DNA of 64,000 nucleotides from Chloroflexota bacterium (GCA_025699005.1 JAILWI010000001.1:620001-684000), one strand, 5' to 3'; numbered from the stretch's first letter, positions 19,987 through 29,980 are shown. The notes: a model not told the origin generated them from the letters alone. Numbers and translations are program-made.

Positions 19987-20727
19987 TCAGGGAGCCGCGA
20001 ACGTGAATGCGTCGAAGACGATCTCCACCGGCCGGCCATCGGTCGGCGCTGCGCCCCGGAAGAGCCACAGGTTGATGCGGGGCTGCTCGCCGCCGGGAAT
20101 CGGCACGTCGGTCCCGGTGTAGGTGTACGACGCGAGGACGGTCCCGTCGGCACGCCGGCTGATGAAGTCGACCCGCCCCGGTGCCCAGGTGAACGAGTGG
20201 ACGGTGTTCGTGAGACCGGCCGGCTGGGCCCAGCGATGGTCGTGGTCCGGTGCGTCCCACGGCTGAACCACGTACTGCGCGTTCGTCGGATCGGCGGCGT
20301 TGCCCCAGCGGGCGAACTCGATGTCGATCTCGCGATGGGCGTACGCCGGGTCGTCGTTCCAGGTGAACATGCCGATCACCACGTTCGGGTCGACGTCCGG
20401 TGCCGAGCGAATGGTCCACGTGTAGGTGCCGTACGCGAGGCTCGCGTCGGCGATGACCTCGGCAACCGTCCACTTCTTCCCGGACCGACTGATCGACATG
20501 CGCAGGTCATCGTTCGCGACGTCGACCGATACGTTCGACGCGCTGAAGAAGTTGGGACCCGGGCCGATCTTGCGGTTGTGCTCCTTCACCTGCCAGGTGA
20601 ACCCGGACCATTCGATCGTGGTCGGGCCGGACGGAGCGGGGCGTGCCGCGGACACCGGGATCGGCAGCGAGGTGAGCAGGAGCGCCGCGGTGAGGATGGC
20701 GAAGGTACGGTGGGTTCGTGTCGGCAT
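19987..20727 (-). CDS. Secreted glycoside hydrolase family 16-like protein
   Basis: Signal peptide; HREIDIEFARWGN matches GH16 E-x-D-x-E catalytic motif; YVVQPWDAPDHDHRW. Confidence 0.72.
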   Translation of the reverse strand: MPTRTHRTFAILTAALLLTSLPIPVSAARPAPSGPTTIEWSGFTWQVKEHNRKIGPGPNFFSASNVSVDVANDDLRMSISRSGKKWTVAEVIADASLAYGTYTWTIRSAPDVDPNVVIGMFTWNDDPAYAHREIDIEFARWGNAADPTNAQYVVQPWDAPDHDHRWAQPAGLTNTVHSFTWAPGRVDFISRRADGTVLASYTYTGTDVPIPGGEQPRINLWLFRGAAPTDGRPVEIVFDAFTFAAP

Positions 20728-20885
20728 TCGGGCAGTACGTTCGTACGGGTCGCGCCGTAGGCTGCAGCACCGGACCTGTTCCTGTCCAGACCCGTCAGCG
20801 ACGGATGAGTTGCCCGGTGGCACCGCGGCAGCCGTGGCGCAGCCTCACTCGATGCGGCGGAGCTGCCGACTCTAGACTTCGTGCC

Positions 20886-21482
20886 ATGGCCCGTGACCTG
20901 GCTGGCGCTCCCTGCCGCATCGTGCTCATCGGCATGATGGGCAGCGGAAAGTCCACCATCGGACGACTGCTCGCCGATGCGACCGGATGGCCGTATCTCG
21001 ACAACGACGAGCTCGTCCGCCGAGCACAGGGCGCGACCGCGCGCCAGATCGCGGCCCGAGACGGCGAGGAAGACCTTCGGGCGGCGGAGTCGGCTGCGCT
21101 CGCCATCGGCCTCGAGGCCGATGAGCCGTGCGTGGTGGGTGTCGCCGCGGGAACCGTGCTCGACGAAGCGGATCGCCGGCGAATGCGCGATGCGGCCATC
21201 GTCGTGTGGCTGGACGCCGATCCGGCAACGCTGGCGCGTCGCGCTGCCGGCAGCAGGCACCGGCCGTGGCTCGACGGCGACGCCGAGACGTGGATGCGCC
21301 GCACTCTCGACGAGCGCCTGCCGCTCTACCGCTCGGTGGCGGACATCCATGTCGATACCGGCTCCAACACCCCGCAGGCATCCGTCGATGCCATGCTCGA
21401 CGCGCTCGACGCGCGCTCGGCCTGCCGGCGACACGGCCGCGCATCCAGGAGCGCCGACACCCAGCAGGAGGCAACCCCGTGA
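20886..21482 (+). CDS. Shikimate kinase/gluconokinase-like P-loop kinase
   Basis: IVLIGMMGSGKSTIGRLLADATGWPYLDNDELVRRAQG; AGSRHRPWL lid-like segment. Confidence 0.78.
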   Translation: MARDLAGAPCRIVLIGMMGSGKSTIGRLLADATGWPYLDNDELVRRAQGATARQIAARDGEEDLRAAESAALAIGLEADEPCVVGVAAGTVLDEADRRRMRDAAIVVWLDADPATLARRAAGSRHRPWLDGDAETWMRRTLDERLPLYRSVADIHVDTGSNTPQASVDAMLDALDARSACRRHGRASRSADTQQEATP

Positions 21483-21847
21483 GAATCGCCCGCCAGTCCG
21501 AGACCCCACTCGAGCCGATGGCGACCGACACGTTCAGCGGCACGGTCCGGCGACGGGACCTGGGCACGATCGGCACGCCGCAGGGAGCGGCGTTGGCCGT
21601 CACGTTCAGCGACGGTGCCCGCACCCACTGGCACCGGCATACCGGCGGCCAGCTCATCCACGTCGTCGAGGGGGCCGGTCGGGTGGGAACACGCGACGGT
21701 ACGACGGAGGAGATCGGCCCGGGTGACCTCGTCGAGACCCCGCCCGACGAGGAGCATTGGCACGGCGCGGCCCCCGGGGCGTCGATGACCCACGTTGCGC
21801 TGAGCTTCGGTGAGACCCTCTGGGGCGACCCGGTCGAAGGCGACTGA
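21479..21847 (+). CDS. Cupin domain protein
   Basis: THWHRHTGGQLIHVVEGAGRVG...GDLVETPPDEEHWHGA; GTG start overlapping upstream gene. Confidence 0.85.
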   Translation: MRIARQSETPLEPMATDTFSGTVRRRDLGTIGTPQGAALAVTFSDGARTHWHRHTGGQLIHVVEGAGRVGTRDGTTEEIGPGDLVETPPDEEHWHGAAPGASMTHVALSFGETLWGDPVEGD

Positions 21848-21854
21848 CCGGGCC

Positions 21855-22868
21855 GTGCCGTTTCCGCGGCGCCTCCCCGGAACGGGGGAGCCGGCATACG
21901 AGCCACCCGACCGCGCGATGCTCGATGTGGCGGTCCGATGGCTGGCGCGCATCGACCCCGGGCGACTGCGCGACCGCGTCGCCGCGCTCCCGGGTCCGAG
22001 GAATCGGTCGGATGCACCGGTCGCGATGCGGGCGACGGATCGCCTGCTGGAGCGGTCGTGGCGTGCGGCGGGGTGGCGGATCGGCCGGCAGCGCGTGCAG
22101 CCTGGTGGATTGAACATCGTCGCCGTCCGCGAAGGCCGAGAGGCGCCGAACGAGGCGATCGTGGTCGTCGCCCACCATGACACCGTCCCGGGTTCGCCGG
22201 GTGCCGACGACAACGGAGCGGGGCTGGCCGTGCTCCTCGAGCTCGCGGAGCAGCTCGGCGGGGAGCGGCACCGTCGGACCCTGATCCTCGCGGCACCCGA
22301 CTACGAGGAGATCGGTCTCGTCGGGTCACGACCGCTCGCCCGATGGCTGCGCGCCACGTACCAGGTTCGTGCCGCGATCGTGTTCGACCCGATCGGCTTC
22401 ATGGACCCGCGGCCCGGGGCTCAGCAGGTGCCGGCCGGCATCGGCATGCTCTATCCCGATCAGCTCGCGCGCCTCGACCGACGAGAGCGTCGCGGGGACA
22501 CCGTCGTGGCGATCTACCGGCGTCGATCGCTCGACGTGGCGCGGGCGTGGGCCACGTCGCTGGCCGCCACGCTCGACCCCGACCGCATCATCCTCCTGCG
22601 CGATCCGCTCGACCTGCCGGTCGTCGGGCCGATGCTCATGGCCGTGCCGCTCGCCCGTCACTTCTCACGCAGCGACCACGTGCGGCTGTGGCAGGCCGGC
22701 CTGCCCGCGATCCAGGTCACGAACACGGCGAACTTTCGCAACCCGAACTACCACCGTCCGACCGATACGCCCGACACGCTCGACTACGAGACGCTGCGGC
22801 GCGTTGTCGCGGCGACGGCGATGACCGTGGAGCGGCTGGCGGCCGTCGATCCGGTGTCGCACGACTGA
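21855..22868 (+). CDS. M28-family metallopeptidase
   Basis: VVVAHHDTVPGSPGADDNGAGLAVLLELAEQL...LAAPDYEEIGLVGSRPLARWL; start uncertain (21855 GTG or 21918 ATG). Confidence 0.82.
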   Translation: MPFPRRLPGTGEPAYEPPDRAMLDVAVRWLARIDPGRLRDRVAALPGPRNRSDAPVAMRATDRLLERSWRAAGWRIGRQRVQPGGLNIVAVREGREAPNEAIVVVAHHDTVPGSPGADDNGAGLAVLLELAEQLGGERHRRTLILAAPDYEEIGLVGSRPLARWLRATYQVRAAIVFDPIGFMDPRPGAQQVPAGIGMLYPDQLARLDRRERRGDTVVAIYRRRSLDVARAWATSLAATLDPDRIILLRDPLDLPVVGPMLMAVPLARHFSRSDHVRLWQAGLPAIQVTNTANFRNPNYHRPTDTPDTLDYETLRRVVAATAMTVERLAAVDPVSHD

Positions 22869-22919
22869 ACCCGAGCGAGCCCCGGCCGGCGCCGTCGTCG
22901 GGTTGTCTACACTCCGGCC

Positions 22920-23015
22920 ATGGTCCGGTCGGTCGAGATCACGCGCTACATCACGCCGCTGCGGGAAGGCAGCTCGCTGCCCGCGCTCTTCACGACCCTC
23001 GTCCGTCGCCGATGA
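22920..23015 (+). CDS. 31-aa mini-ORF MVRSVEITRYITPLREGSSLPALFTTLVRRR, resembling the N-terminus of HipA-family kinases (remnant or coupled leader)
   Basis: TACACT -10-like box 6 nt before ATG; ATGA overlap with 23012 gene; EITRYITPLREGSSLPAL recalls HipA-family N-termini. Confidence 0.5.
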   Translation: MVRSVEITRYITPLREGSSLPALFTTLVRRR

Positions 23016-23827
23016 CCCGGCGTCGCTGGCTGCTCATCGCGGCGGTGGCCGGGGTGCTGCTCTTCGGCCTCTCGTTCGTCAACGGCTGGATCTTCCACGA
23101 TCGCGAGCTGCGGGGCGAGGGGTATCGCCAGGTGCAGGTCCTTCTCAGCGCGTGGCGCGGGGTCGCGATGCCGGTCACCTCGACCGCCGCCGTCCTGGCG
23201 CTCCTCGTCGGGGTGGCCGCAGCGATCGACGCACTCGCCCGGCGCCGGCTCCCGGCGTGGGCGCCGGTGGTCGGGTCGGCGCTCGTCATAGGGCTGATCG
23301 CAGCCAGCGCATGGCCGGTGGTGAAGGACGGGCACGCGTCGACGGTCCGGCTCACCGCCTGGTGGCTGCTGCCCCTGGCCCTCGGGCTCGCGCTCGTGCT
23401 CGGCATTGCCGTGCGCGCGGCGTATCGCCCGTCGAGCAGGCTCCTCGGGCTGGCGATGCTCGTGGCTGTCCTCGCGATCCCGGCCGGCGCTGCCGCGCGC
23501 TGGCAGGGGCTGCAGTGGGCCGAGGGCACCGGCCGGCACTGGGAGGTCGGGACCTACACCCGTCCGGCCGTCGGTGGACAGCCGACCGAGACGATGACCC
23601 TCACCGGCGATCGATACCGGATCGCCGATCGCTGGCAGGGCACGTTCGAGAGCAGTGGCTGGACCGTCGTACTCGACGGGGATCCGGCATGCCCCGATGC
23701 CCGCGGCACGTACCACGCCCACGGCGAAAACGAGGAAGACCTGCGATTCGTGATGGTGGTCGATGCCTGCCTCGATGGGGAGCGAGCCGCCGATCTCGAG
23801 ACGGGCATCTGGCTCCGCGACCCGTAG
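23012..23827 (+). CDS. Hypothetical membrane protein
   Basis: MTRRRWLLIAAVAGVLLFGLSFVNGWIF, several TM helices, C-terminal extracytoplasmic domain. Confidence 0.7.
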   Translation: MTRRRWLLIAAVAGVLLFGLSFVNGWIFHDRELRGEGYRQVQVLLSAWRGVAMPVTSTAAVLALLVGVAAAIDALARRRLPAWAPVVGSALVIGLIAASAWPVVKDGHASTVRLTAWWLLPLALGLALVLGIAVRAAYRPSSRLLGLAMLVAVLAIPAGAAARWQGLQWAEGTGRHWEVGTYTRPAVGGQPTETMTLTGDRYRIADRWQGTFESSGWTVVLDGDPACPDARGTYHAHGENEEDLRFVMVVDACLDGERAADLETGIWLRDP

Positions 23828-23962
23828 GCGCGCGCTCGGAGCCACGCCGAACCTCCGGTGCGGCGGCGCACCGGCGGTCCTTCTGTGTCAGTTGTCACGC
23901 AAGGTGACGGCCGTATCCTGCACCGGTCCAGAACCCGCGCTTCCACCTTCCAGGGAGTCCGA

Positions 23963-24445
23963 ATGAACCGCCGCAACCGCTTCGCCCTGATCGGCGCCGC
24001 CGCGCTGCTGCTCGTGGCCGCTGGCAGTGCGCTCGCCAACCGCGCCCCCGTGACCGATGACGGGCCCGCGGCGCCCGCATCCAGCCACGAGCCCGACGAT
24101 GGTGAAGGGGTCAAGGAACCGGTCACGGCGGAGGATCTCGCGCACGCTGCCGATCGGCTGACCCTGAGCGAGATCGCGTTCGAGGACGGGCAGCTCGCCG
24201 ACCTCGCGGATCGCTACGGCCTGGGTGGCGCGGTTCGCGTCCTGGCCTGGGCCGAGGAGACCGGTCTCAGCGTCGACGAGATCACGACGATGCGCGACGG
24301 AACGGACTCCGAGCCGCCGATGGGATGGGGTCGCATCGCGAAGGAGCTCGACGTCCATCCCGGCATCGGCAAGGTCATGGGCAACGGCAACGGCCACGGC
24401 CGGGACTCCGCCCCGGGCCAGGAGAAGCAGCAGGCGGACGAGTAG
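23963..24445 (+). CDS. Hypothetical secreted protein
   Basis: Signal peptide MNRRNRFALIGAAALLLVAAGSALA, acidic mature region. Confidence 0.7.
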   Translation: MNRRNRFALIGAAALLLVAAGSALANRAPVTDDGPAAPASSHEPDDGEGVKEPVTAEDLAHAADRLTLSEIAFEDGQLADLADRYGLGGAVRVLAWAEETGLSVDEITTMRDGTDSEPPMGWGRIAKELDVHPGIGKVMGNGNGHGRDSAPGQEKQQADE

Positions 24446-24451
24446 CGCCCC

Positions 24452-24835
24452 TCAGCTCGTGGCGCGTCCGCGCAGCGAGAAGAGCATTCGAGCCGCGACG
24501 GCCAGGATCAGGAGGGCGAACAGCCGCCGCAGCAGCTCGTCGTCGAGCGAGAGCGCCGTCAGGCTGCCGGCCAGCGCTCCGAGCACGCCCCCGACCGCCA
24601 GCAGGCCGGCGTCCGCCAGCTTGAACCGGCGATGCCGGTAGTGGGTCACGGACCCCAACAGTGCCGATGGGATGATCACCACGAGCGAAGTTCCCTGCGC
24701 CACGTGCTGGTCGAAGCCTGCGAGCAGGACCATGGCCGGCACGATGACGACGCCTCCGCCGATGCCCATGAGCCCGGCAAGGACGCCCGCCCCGAGGCCG
24801 ATGCCGAGCAGCAGGACGATCTCGCCGGGACTCAT
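24452..24835 (-). CDS. Half-length TauE/SafE-family membrane protein
   Basis: GAGVLAGLMGIGGGVVIVPAMVLLAGFDQHVAQGTSLVVIIPSALLG. Confidence 0.85.
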   Translation of the reverse strand: MSPGEIVLLLGIGLGAGVLAGLMGIGGGVVIVPAMVLLAGFDQHVAQGTSLVVIIPSALLGSVTHYRHRRFKLADAGLLAVGGVLGALAGSLTALSLDDELLRRLFALLILAVAARMLFSLRGRATS

Positions 24836-25197
24836 GACAGCAGCATCGCGGCGGCGACCGCGATCATGAGCACGGCAAAGGCGGCCCGCAGCCGATCATC
24901 GCCGACGCGTGGCATGGCCCACGCACCGGCCTGAACGCCGACGATCGAGCCCACCGCCACGACCACGGCGGCCACGAAGTCGACGTTGTCGGCACCGCCG
25001 AACACGACCGCCCCGACGACGGCGATCGGGACGATGGCGGCCAGTGACGACGCGGCGGCGCTCGACTGGACCATGCCGGCCAGCAGGACGAGGGCAGGCA
25101 CGAGAATGATTCCGCCGCCGACGCCGAAGAGCCCGCTCAGGACACCGGCCCCGGCACCGATCGTGACGAGCAGGAGCGGGTTGGCGCGATCGTTCAC
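24832..25197 (-). CDS. Half-length TauE/SafE-family membrane protein
   Basis: GAGVLSGLFGVGGGIILVPALVLLAGMVQSSAAASSLAAIVPIAVVG; GTG at 25197; ATGA overlap with next gene. Confidence 0.83.
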   Translation of the reverse strand: MNDRANPLLLVTIGAGAGVLSGLFGVGGGIILVPALVLLAGMVQSSAAASSLAAIVPIAVVGAVVFGGADNVDFVAAVVVAVGSIVGVQAGAWAMPRVGDDRLRAAFAVLMIAVAAAMLLS

Positions 25198-25201
25198 CGC
25201 G

Positions 25202-25972
25202 CTACTGGGTCGTGCGTCGGTTGTAGAGCCAGAGTCCCAGCGGGAACGCCACGACGAGCGTGCCGAGCGACCACAGCACCGCCGGGATCGCCGCCGGGCC
25301 GGGTTCCCCGAACAGCGTGAGACTGCGGACCGCATCGATGACGAGCGTCATCGGCTGGCGATCGGCGAACCATCCGAGCCACTCCGGCATTCGTCGGGTC
25401 TCGACGAATGCGCTGCTCACGAACGTCAGGGGGAAGACCACGGCGAAGATGATCCCCTGCAGAGCCTCGGGCGTGCGTACGAGCGATCCGGCGGCGACGC
25501 CGACCCACGACAGCGCGAAGCCGAAGAGGAGCATGAGGCCGATGGCGGCAACGCTCGCCGCCAGGCCGCCCTCGGGACGGAAGCCGACGAGCAGGCCGAC
25601 CACCCACATGATGCTCACGGCCAGGAGCGCTCGGAACAGGTCGGTGATCGTGCGGCCGGTGAGGACCGACGACTGCGACATCGGCAGCGAGCGGAAGCGG
25701 TCGATCATGCCCTTCTGGAGATCGTTCGCCAGGAGCACGGAGGTGTAGATGCCGGCGAAGGCGATCGTCTGGACGAAGATGCCGGCCATGAGGAAGCTCG
25801 TGTAATCCACGTTCGGGATGACGATCGATCCCCCGAAGACGAGGCTGAACAGGAGCACGAACATGATCGGGCTCAGGGTCACGTCGAGGAGAAGCTCTGG
25901 CGTGCGCTTGATGTGGATGAGGTTGCGGACGACCATCTCCCACGAGTCGCGGATCCACCAGGCAGCGTTCAT
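25202..25972 (-). CDS. ABC-2 permease (daunorubicin-type)
   Basis: SWEMVVRNLIHIKRTPELLLDVTLSPIMFVLLFSLVFGGSI. Confidence 0.9.
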   Translation of the reverse strand: MNAAWWIRDSWEMVVRNLIHIKRTPELLLDVTLSPIMFVLLFSLVFGGSIVIPNVDYTSFLMAGIFVQTIAFAGIYTSVLLANDLQKGMIDRFRSLPMSQSSVLTGRTITDLFRALLAVSIMWVVGLLVGFRPEGGLAASVAAIGLMLLFGFALSWVGVAAGSLVRTPEALQGIIFAVVFPLTFVSSAFVETRRMPEWLGWFADRQPMTLVIDAVRSLTLFGEPGPAAIPAVLWSLGTLVVAFPLGLWLYNRRTTQ

Positions 25973-26934
25973 GCCACCACCTCCGCTGGCTCCTCGGCCG
26001 GCCGGCCGGTGAGCGACAGGAACACCTCGTCGAGCGTCGGTCGCCGGAAGCCGATGTCGTCCACGTGCACCCCGGCGGCGTCCAGCTCTCGGATGGCGCG
26101 GGTCAGCACCGCCCCGTGCGATTCGACCGCCACGCTCACCGCGCGCGAGGCATCATCGACCCGGGCGGGGCCCTCGCCGATCGACTCGAGCACGCGGCGC
26201 GCGGGATCGAGCGTCGACTCTTGGCTGATCGTGACCACCAGGCGCTCGCCGCCGACCTGCCGCTTCAGCGCGTCCGCCGTCCCGCGGGCGATCACCCGGC
26301 CATGGTCGATGACGGCGATGTCATCGGCCAGCCGATCGGCCTCCTCGAGATACTGCGTCGTCATGAGCACGGTGGTGCCGCCCCGCGCGAGGCCTGCGAT
26401 GAGGTCCCACATCGACAGCCGCCCCTTCGGGTCGAGCCCGGTCGTCGGCTCGTCGAGGAAGATCACCGGCGGCTCGGCGATCAGCGCCGCGCCGAGGTCG
26501 AGGCGACGTCGCATGCCCCCGGAGTACGTCTTGACCGGACGGTTGGCTGCGTCACCGAGCTCGAATCGCTCGATGAGCGCCGCCGCCCGCTGCTTGGCCA
26601 CCGGCGCCGGCACGCGATAGAGGCGTCCGACCATCTCGAGGTTCTCGCTGCCCGTGAGGAGCTCGTCGAGCGCTGCGTACTGGCCCGCCACCCCGATCCT
26701 GGACCGAACCGCGGCGGGGTCCTTCGTGACGTCGATCCCGGCAACGGTCGCATGACCGGCGTCCGGCCGGATCAGGGTGGTGAGGACACGGACGGCGGTC
26801 GTCTTCCCGGCGCCGTTCGGACCCAGCACGCCGAGGATGGTGCCCTCGGTCGCGTCGAGATCCAGGCCGGCGAGCGCGTGAGTGTCACCGAACGACTTGT
26901 GGAGGCCGACGGCCTCGATCATGGCTCGGGTCAT
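25969..26934 (-). CDS. Daunorubicin resistance-type ABC ATP-binding protein
   Basis: LGPNGAGKTTAVRVLTTLIRPDAG...YSGGMRRRLDLGAALIAEPPVIFLDEPTTGLDP. Confidence 0.93.
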   Translation of the reverse strand: MTRAMIEAVGLHKSFGDTHALAGLDLDATEGTILGVLGPNGAGKTTAVRVLTTLIRPDAGHATVAGIDVTKDPAAVRSRIGVAGQYAALDELLTGSENLEMVGRLYRVPAPVAKQRAAALIERFELGDAANRPVKTYSGGMRRRLDLGAALIAEPPVIFLDEPTTGLDPKGRLSMWDLIAGLARGGTTVLMTTQYLEEADRLADDIAVIDHGRVIARGTADALKRQVGGERLVVTISQESTLDPARRVLESIGEGPARVDDASRAVSVAVESHGAVLTRAIRELDAAGVHVDDIGFRRPTLDEVFLSLTGRPAEEPAEVVA

Positions 26935-26991
26935 GTGCGGGCAGCCTACTCGACTTTCTTTTTCGTGGCGGTTCGGTCATTGTGCGACACC

Positions 26992-27432
26992 ATGAAACGC
27001 CCCGTGCACGACGAGGGAGGGCCGGGCGGCAGCCCCGGCGGGGTCGATTCGCAGCCATATCCGCCACAGCGCATCCTCATCGTCGACGACCACCGAGACG
27101 CCGCCGATGCGCTCGCCGCTCTCCTCGAGCTGGATGGCAACGACGTGCACGTCGCGCACGACGGCGAGGCGGCGCTGGCGATGGCAGAGGAGCTGCATCC
27201 CGGCGTCGTCCTTCTCGACATCGGCCTGCCGCGTCTTGACGGCTACCAGGTCGCGGAGCGGATCCGGGCGAGCGCGTGGGGGACCGACCTCCTGCTCCTC
27301 GCGCTGACGGGATGGAGCCATCCGGAGGACCGCTCGCGATCCGAGCGCGCGGGGTTCGACGGGCATCTCGTCAAGCCGGTCGACCTCGACGCACTCAGCC
27401 AGCTCCTGGCGCGACGCACGAGCCCTCGCTGA
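26992..27432 (+). CDS. Stand-alone receiver domain response regulator
   Basis: ILIVDDHRDAADALAALLELDGNDVHVAHDG...VVLLDIGLPRLDGYQVAERIR...FDGHLVKPVDL. Confidence 0.9.
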   Translation: MKRPVHDEGGPGGSPGGVDSQPYPPQRILIVDDHRDAADALAALLELDGNDVHVAHDGEAALAMAEELHPGVVLLDIGLPRLDGYQVAERIRASAWGTDLLLLALTGWSHPEDRSRSERAGFDGHLVKPVDLDALSQLLARRTSPR

Positions 27433-27472
27433 CCCTCGACGCTCCGGCCCGCCGCGGGGGCATACTGCACCC

Positions 27473-28459
27473 ATGGTGCGCATCGCCGTCGTCTTCACCG
27501 GTGGGACCATCGCCATGCGGTCCGACGCCGGCGCCGACGGCAACGTGCCCACGCTGCGCGGTGAAGAGCTCCTCGCGTCGGTCCCGGGGCTCGAGGCTGT
27601 GGCGGACATCGAGCCGATCGATTGGGGCCTGGTCCCCGCATCCCATCTCTCGTTCGACCAGGTCCTCGACATCGGCCGCGTGCTGGAGGATCGGCTGGGC
27701 CGCCCCGAGATCGACGGGATCGTCGTCGTCCAGGGCACCGACGTCATCGACGAGACCGCGTTCGCCTGGGACCTCCTGCCGCTGCCCCCGAAGCCGATCG
27801 TGGTGGTGGGCGCCATGCGATCGGCGTCGCAGGAAGGCTATGACGGGCCGGAGAACCTTCGGAACGCGCTGAGAGTCGCGGCCGATCCGGGCGCCGCCGG
27901 TCGTGGCGTGCTGGTGGCGATGGCCGGGGAGATTCACGGCGCCGACTTCGTGCGCAAGACCCACACGCACGCGTACGGGACGTTCAAGAGTCCCGTCGCC
28001 GGCCCCCTCGGCCTCGTCGCCGATGACGGCGTCACGTGGCTCGGCAGCCGAACGCCCGTCCGCCTGCCGGTGATCCCCGAGCACGCCGCGCTGCCCGTGC
28101 CACTGCTCACCGTCGTCTTGGACGCTGATCCGACCGTGCCCGACGCGCCCGCCGGGCTCGTCGTGGCCGCGGCGGGCGGCGGCAACTCGCCCGCCAGCTA
28201 CCTCGAGCTGGGTCGGCGCCTGCTGGCCGACGGCACCCCCGTCGTGCTGTCCACGCGCGTCGGAACCGGGCGGCCGTTGCCCGGCTACGCGTTCCCGGGA
28301 GGCAGCTCGGAGTGGTGGGAGGCCGGTGTGATCTTCTCCGGAGCGCTCGACGCCCTGAAGTCGCGCGTGCTCGTCGCCCTCGGGGTCGGGAGCGGGCTCG
28401 GCGTGACGGAGCTGGCGGAGCGATTCACGGCCTTCGGGGGCGGCCGGCGCGACGCCTGA
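27473..28459 (+). CDS. Asparaginase
   Basis: VVFTGGTIAMRSD...DGIVVVQGTDVIDETAFAWDLL; MRSASQEGYDGPENL. Confidence 0.92.
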   Translation: MVRIAVVFTGGTIAMRSDAGADGNVPTLRGEELLASVPGLEAVADIEPIDWGLVPASHLSFDQVLDIGRVLEDRLGRPEIDGIVVVQGTDVIDETAFAWDLLPLPPKPIVVVGAMRSASQEGYDGPENLRNALRVAADPGAAGRGVLVAMAGEIHGADFVRKTHTHAYGTFKSPVAGPLGLVADDGVTWLGSRTPVRLPVIPEHAALPVPLLTVVLDADPTVPDAPAGLVVAAAGGGNSPASYLELGRRLLADGTPVVLSTRVGTGRPLPGYAFPGGSSEWWEAGVIFSGALDALKSRVLVALGVGSGLGVTELAERFTAFGGGRRDA

Positions 28460-29866
28460 TCAGGTCGGGACCCGGTGCACCTCGAGCAGGTTCGGGCCGG
28501 ACCCCGGCCGGGCCGTCGAGGCGACGAGCACGACCGCCGAGCCCGGCGCCAGCGCGCGGTCCTCGCCGATGAGCCACGCCATGAGGCCGAGCCGCTCGGC
28601 GTTGGCGTCGGGCGGGACGCACTGCCGGGAACGCACACCGTGGACGAGCGCGAGACGCGCCACCACGCTCGCGTCGGGCGAGAAGGCGTGGATCGGCACC
28701 CGGGGCCTCAGGGCCGCGAGGATCCGCGCCGTGCGACCGCTGCGCGTGTAGCAGGCGATGGCGGAGACATCGCGATCGGCGCCGGCGAGCGCCACCGCCG
28801 CGTACGCGAGCGCGTCGGCATCCGTCTCGGCTCCGGGCGGCGCGCCCTCGGCGAGGTACTCGGCACCGGCGTCCTCGCACAGGCGGCTGATGCGGACCGC
28901 GGCCTCGGCGGCGAGAATCGGATGCTCGCCGATGGCGGTCTCGCCCGACAGCATGATCGCGTCCGCGCCGTCGAAAATCGCATTCGCGACGTCGCTCGCC
29001 TCGGCGCGCGTGGGGCGGGGCGAGCCGATCATCGACTCGAGCATCTGGGTCGCCACGATCGTCGGCGTCCCCCGGTCGAGCGCGCGCCGCACGAGCTGCT
29101 TCTGGAGGATCGGAACCTCCTCGTACGGAAGCTCGACGCCGAGGTCGCCCCTCGCGATCATCACCGCATCGGCCGCCTCGCAGATGTCGTCGAAGGCGTC
29201 GATCGCCGGCCGCGTCTCGATCTTCGCGACGATCGGCGGCCCGGACTCGCCGAGCAGCGCGCGGAGCTCGGCGACATCCGAGGCGCGGCGCACGAACGAC
29301 TGCGCGACGTAGTCCACGCCGAGGCCGACGGCGCGCGGCGCATCGGCGCGGTCCCGGTCCGTGAGCGACGGGCTCGACAGGCGCTCGGACGGGACGCTGA
29401 CCCCCGCGCGAGAGCGGACGAGTCCGCCCCGCACGACCTCGGTCACGACGTCGTCGCCGTCGAACGCGTCGACCCGGAGCTCGGCGGCGCCGTCGGCGAG
29501 AAGGACCCGATCACCCACGTCGAGATCGTGCGCCAGGCCGCCCTGGCTGACCGTCGCGCCGTGGACGTCCCCGGGCCCGTCGGCGGCCCGCAGGATGAAC
29601 CTCGCGCCGGGCTCGAGATCGATCTCGTCGTCTGCGAGGCCCCCGATCCGGATCTTCGGGCCGGACAGGTCGGCCATGAGCGCCACGCTGCGCCCGGTGG
29701 TGGTCGCCGCCGCGCGCACGCGCTCCGCGCTGAGCGCGTGGCGGTCGGGCGTGCCGTGGCTGAAGTTGATGCGGGCGACGTCCATGCCGGCCGCGACCAG
29801 CTCATCGACGCGGTCGATGCTCGCCGGGCCGATCGTGCAGACGAGCTTCGTGCGTGGCTGCGTCAC
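28460..29866 (-). CDS. pyk: Pyruvate kinase
   Basis: RTKLVCTIGPAS...MDVARINFSHG...DLSGPKIRIGG...IARGDLGVELPYEEVPILQKQLVRRA...ATQMLESMI...DGADAIMLSGETAIGEHPILA. Confidence 0.96.
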   Translation of the reverse strand: MTQPRTKLVCTIGPASIDRVDELVAAGMDVARINFSHGTPDRHALSAERVRAAATTTGRSVALMADLSGPKIRIGGLADDEIDLEPGARFILRAADGPGDVHGATVSQGGLAHDLDVGDRVLLADGAAELRVDAFDGDDVVTEVVRGGLVRSRAGVSVPSERLSSPSLTDRDRADAPRAVGLGVDYVAQSFVRRASDVAELRALLGESGPPIVAKIETRPAIDAFDDICEAADAVMIARGDLGVELPYEEVPILQKQLVRRALDRGTPTIVATQMLESMIGSPRPTRAEASDVANAIFDGADAIMLSGETAIGEHPILAAEAAVRISRLCEDAGAEYLAEGAPPGAETDADALAYAAVALAGADRDVSAIACYTRSGRTARILAALRPRVPIHAFSPDASVVARLALVHGVRSRQCVPPDANAERLGLMAWLIGEDRALAPGSAVVLVASTARPGSGPNLLEVHRVPT

Positions 29867-29980
29867 CGCTCGAGTCTAGGTCACCCCGTCGCAATGTCGT
29901 ACGCCGCGTGCTGCAATCGCGCGATGTGTCACCGGGTGCGGGACGCCGATGCTCGCGGCAACGAACTCACGAAGCGGAGC

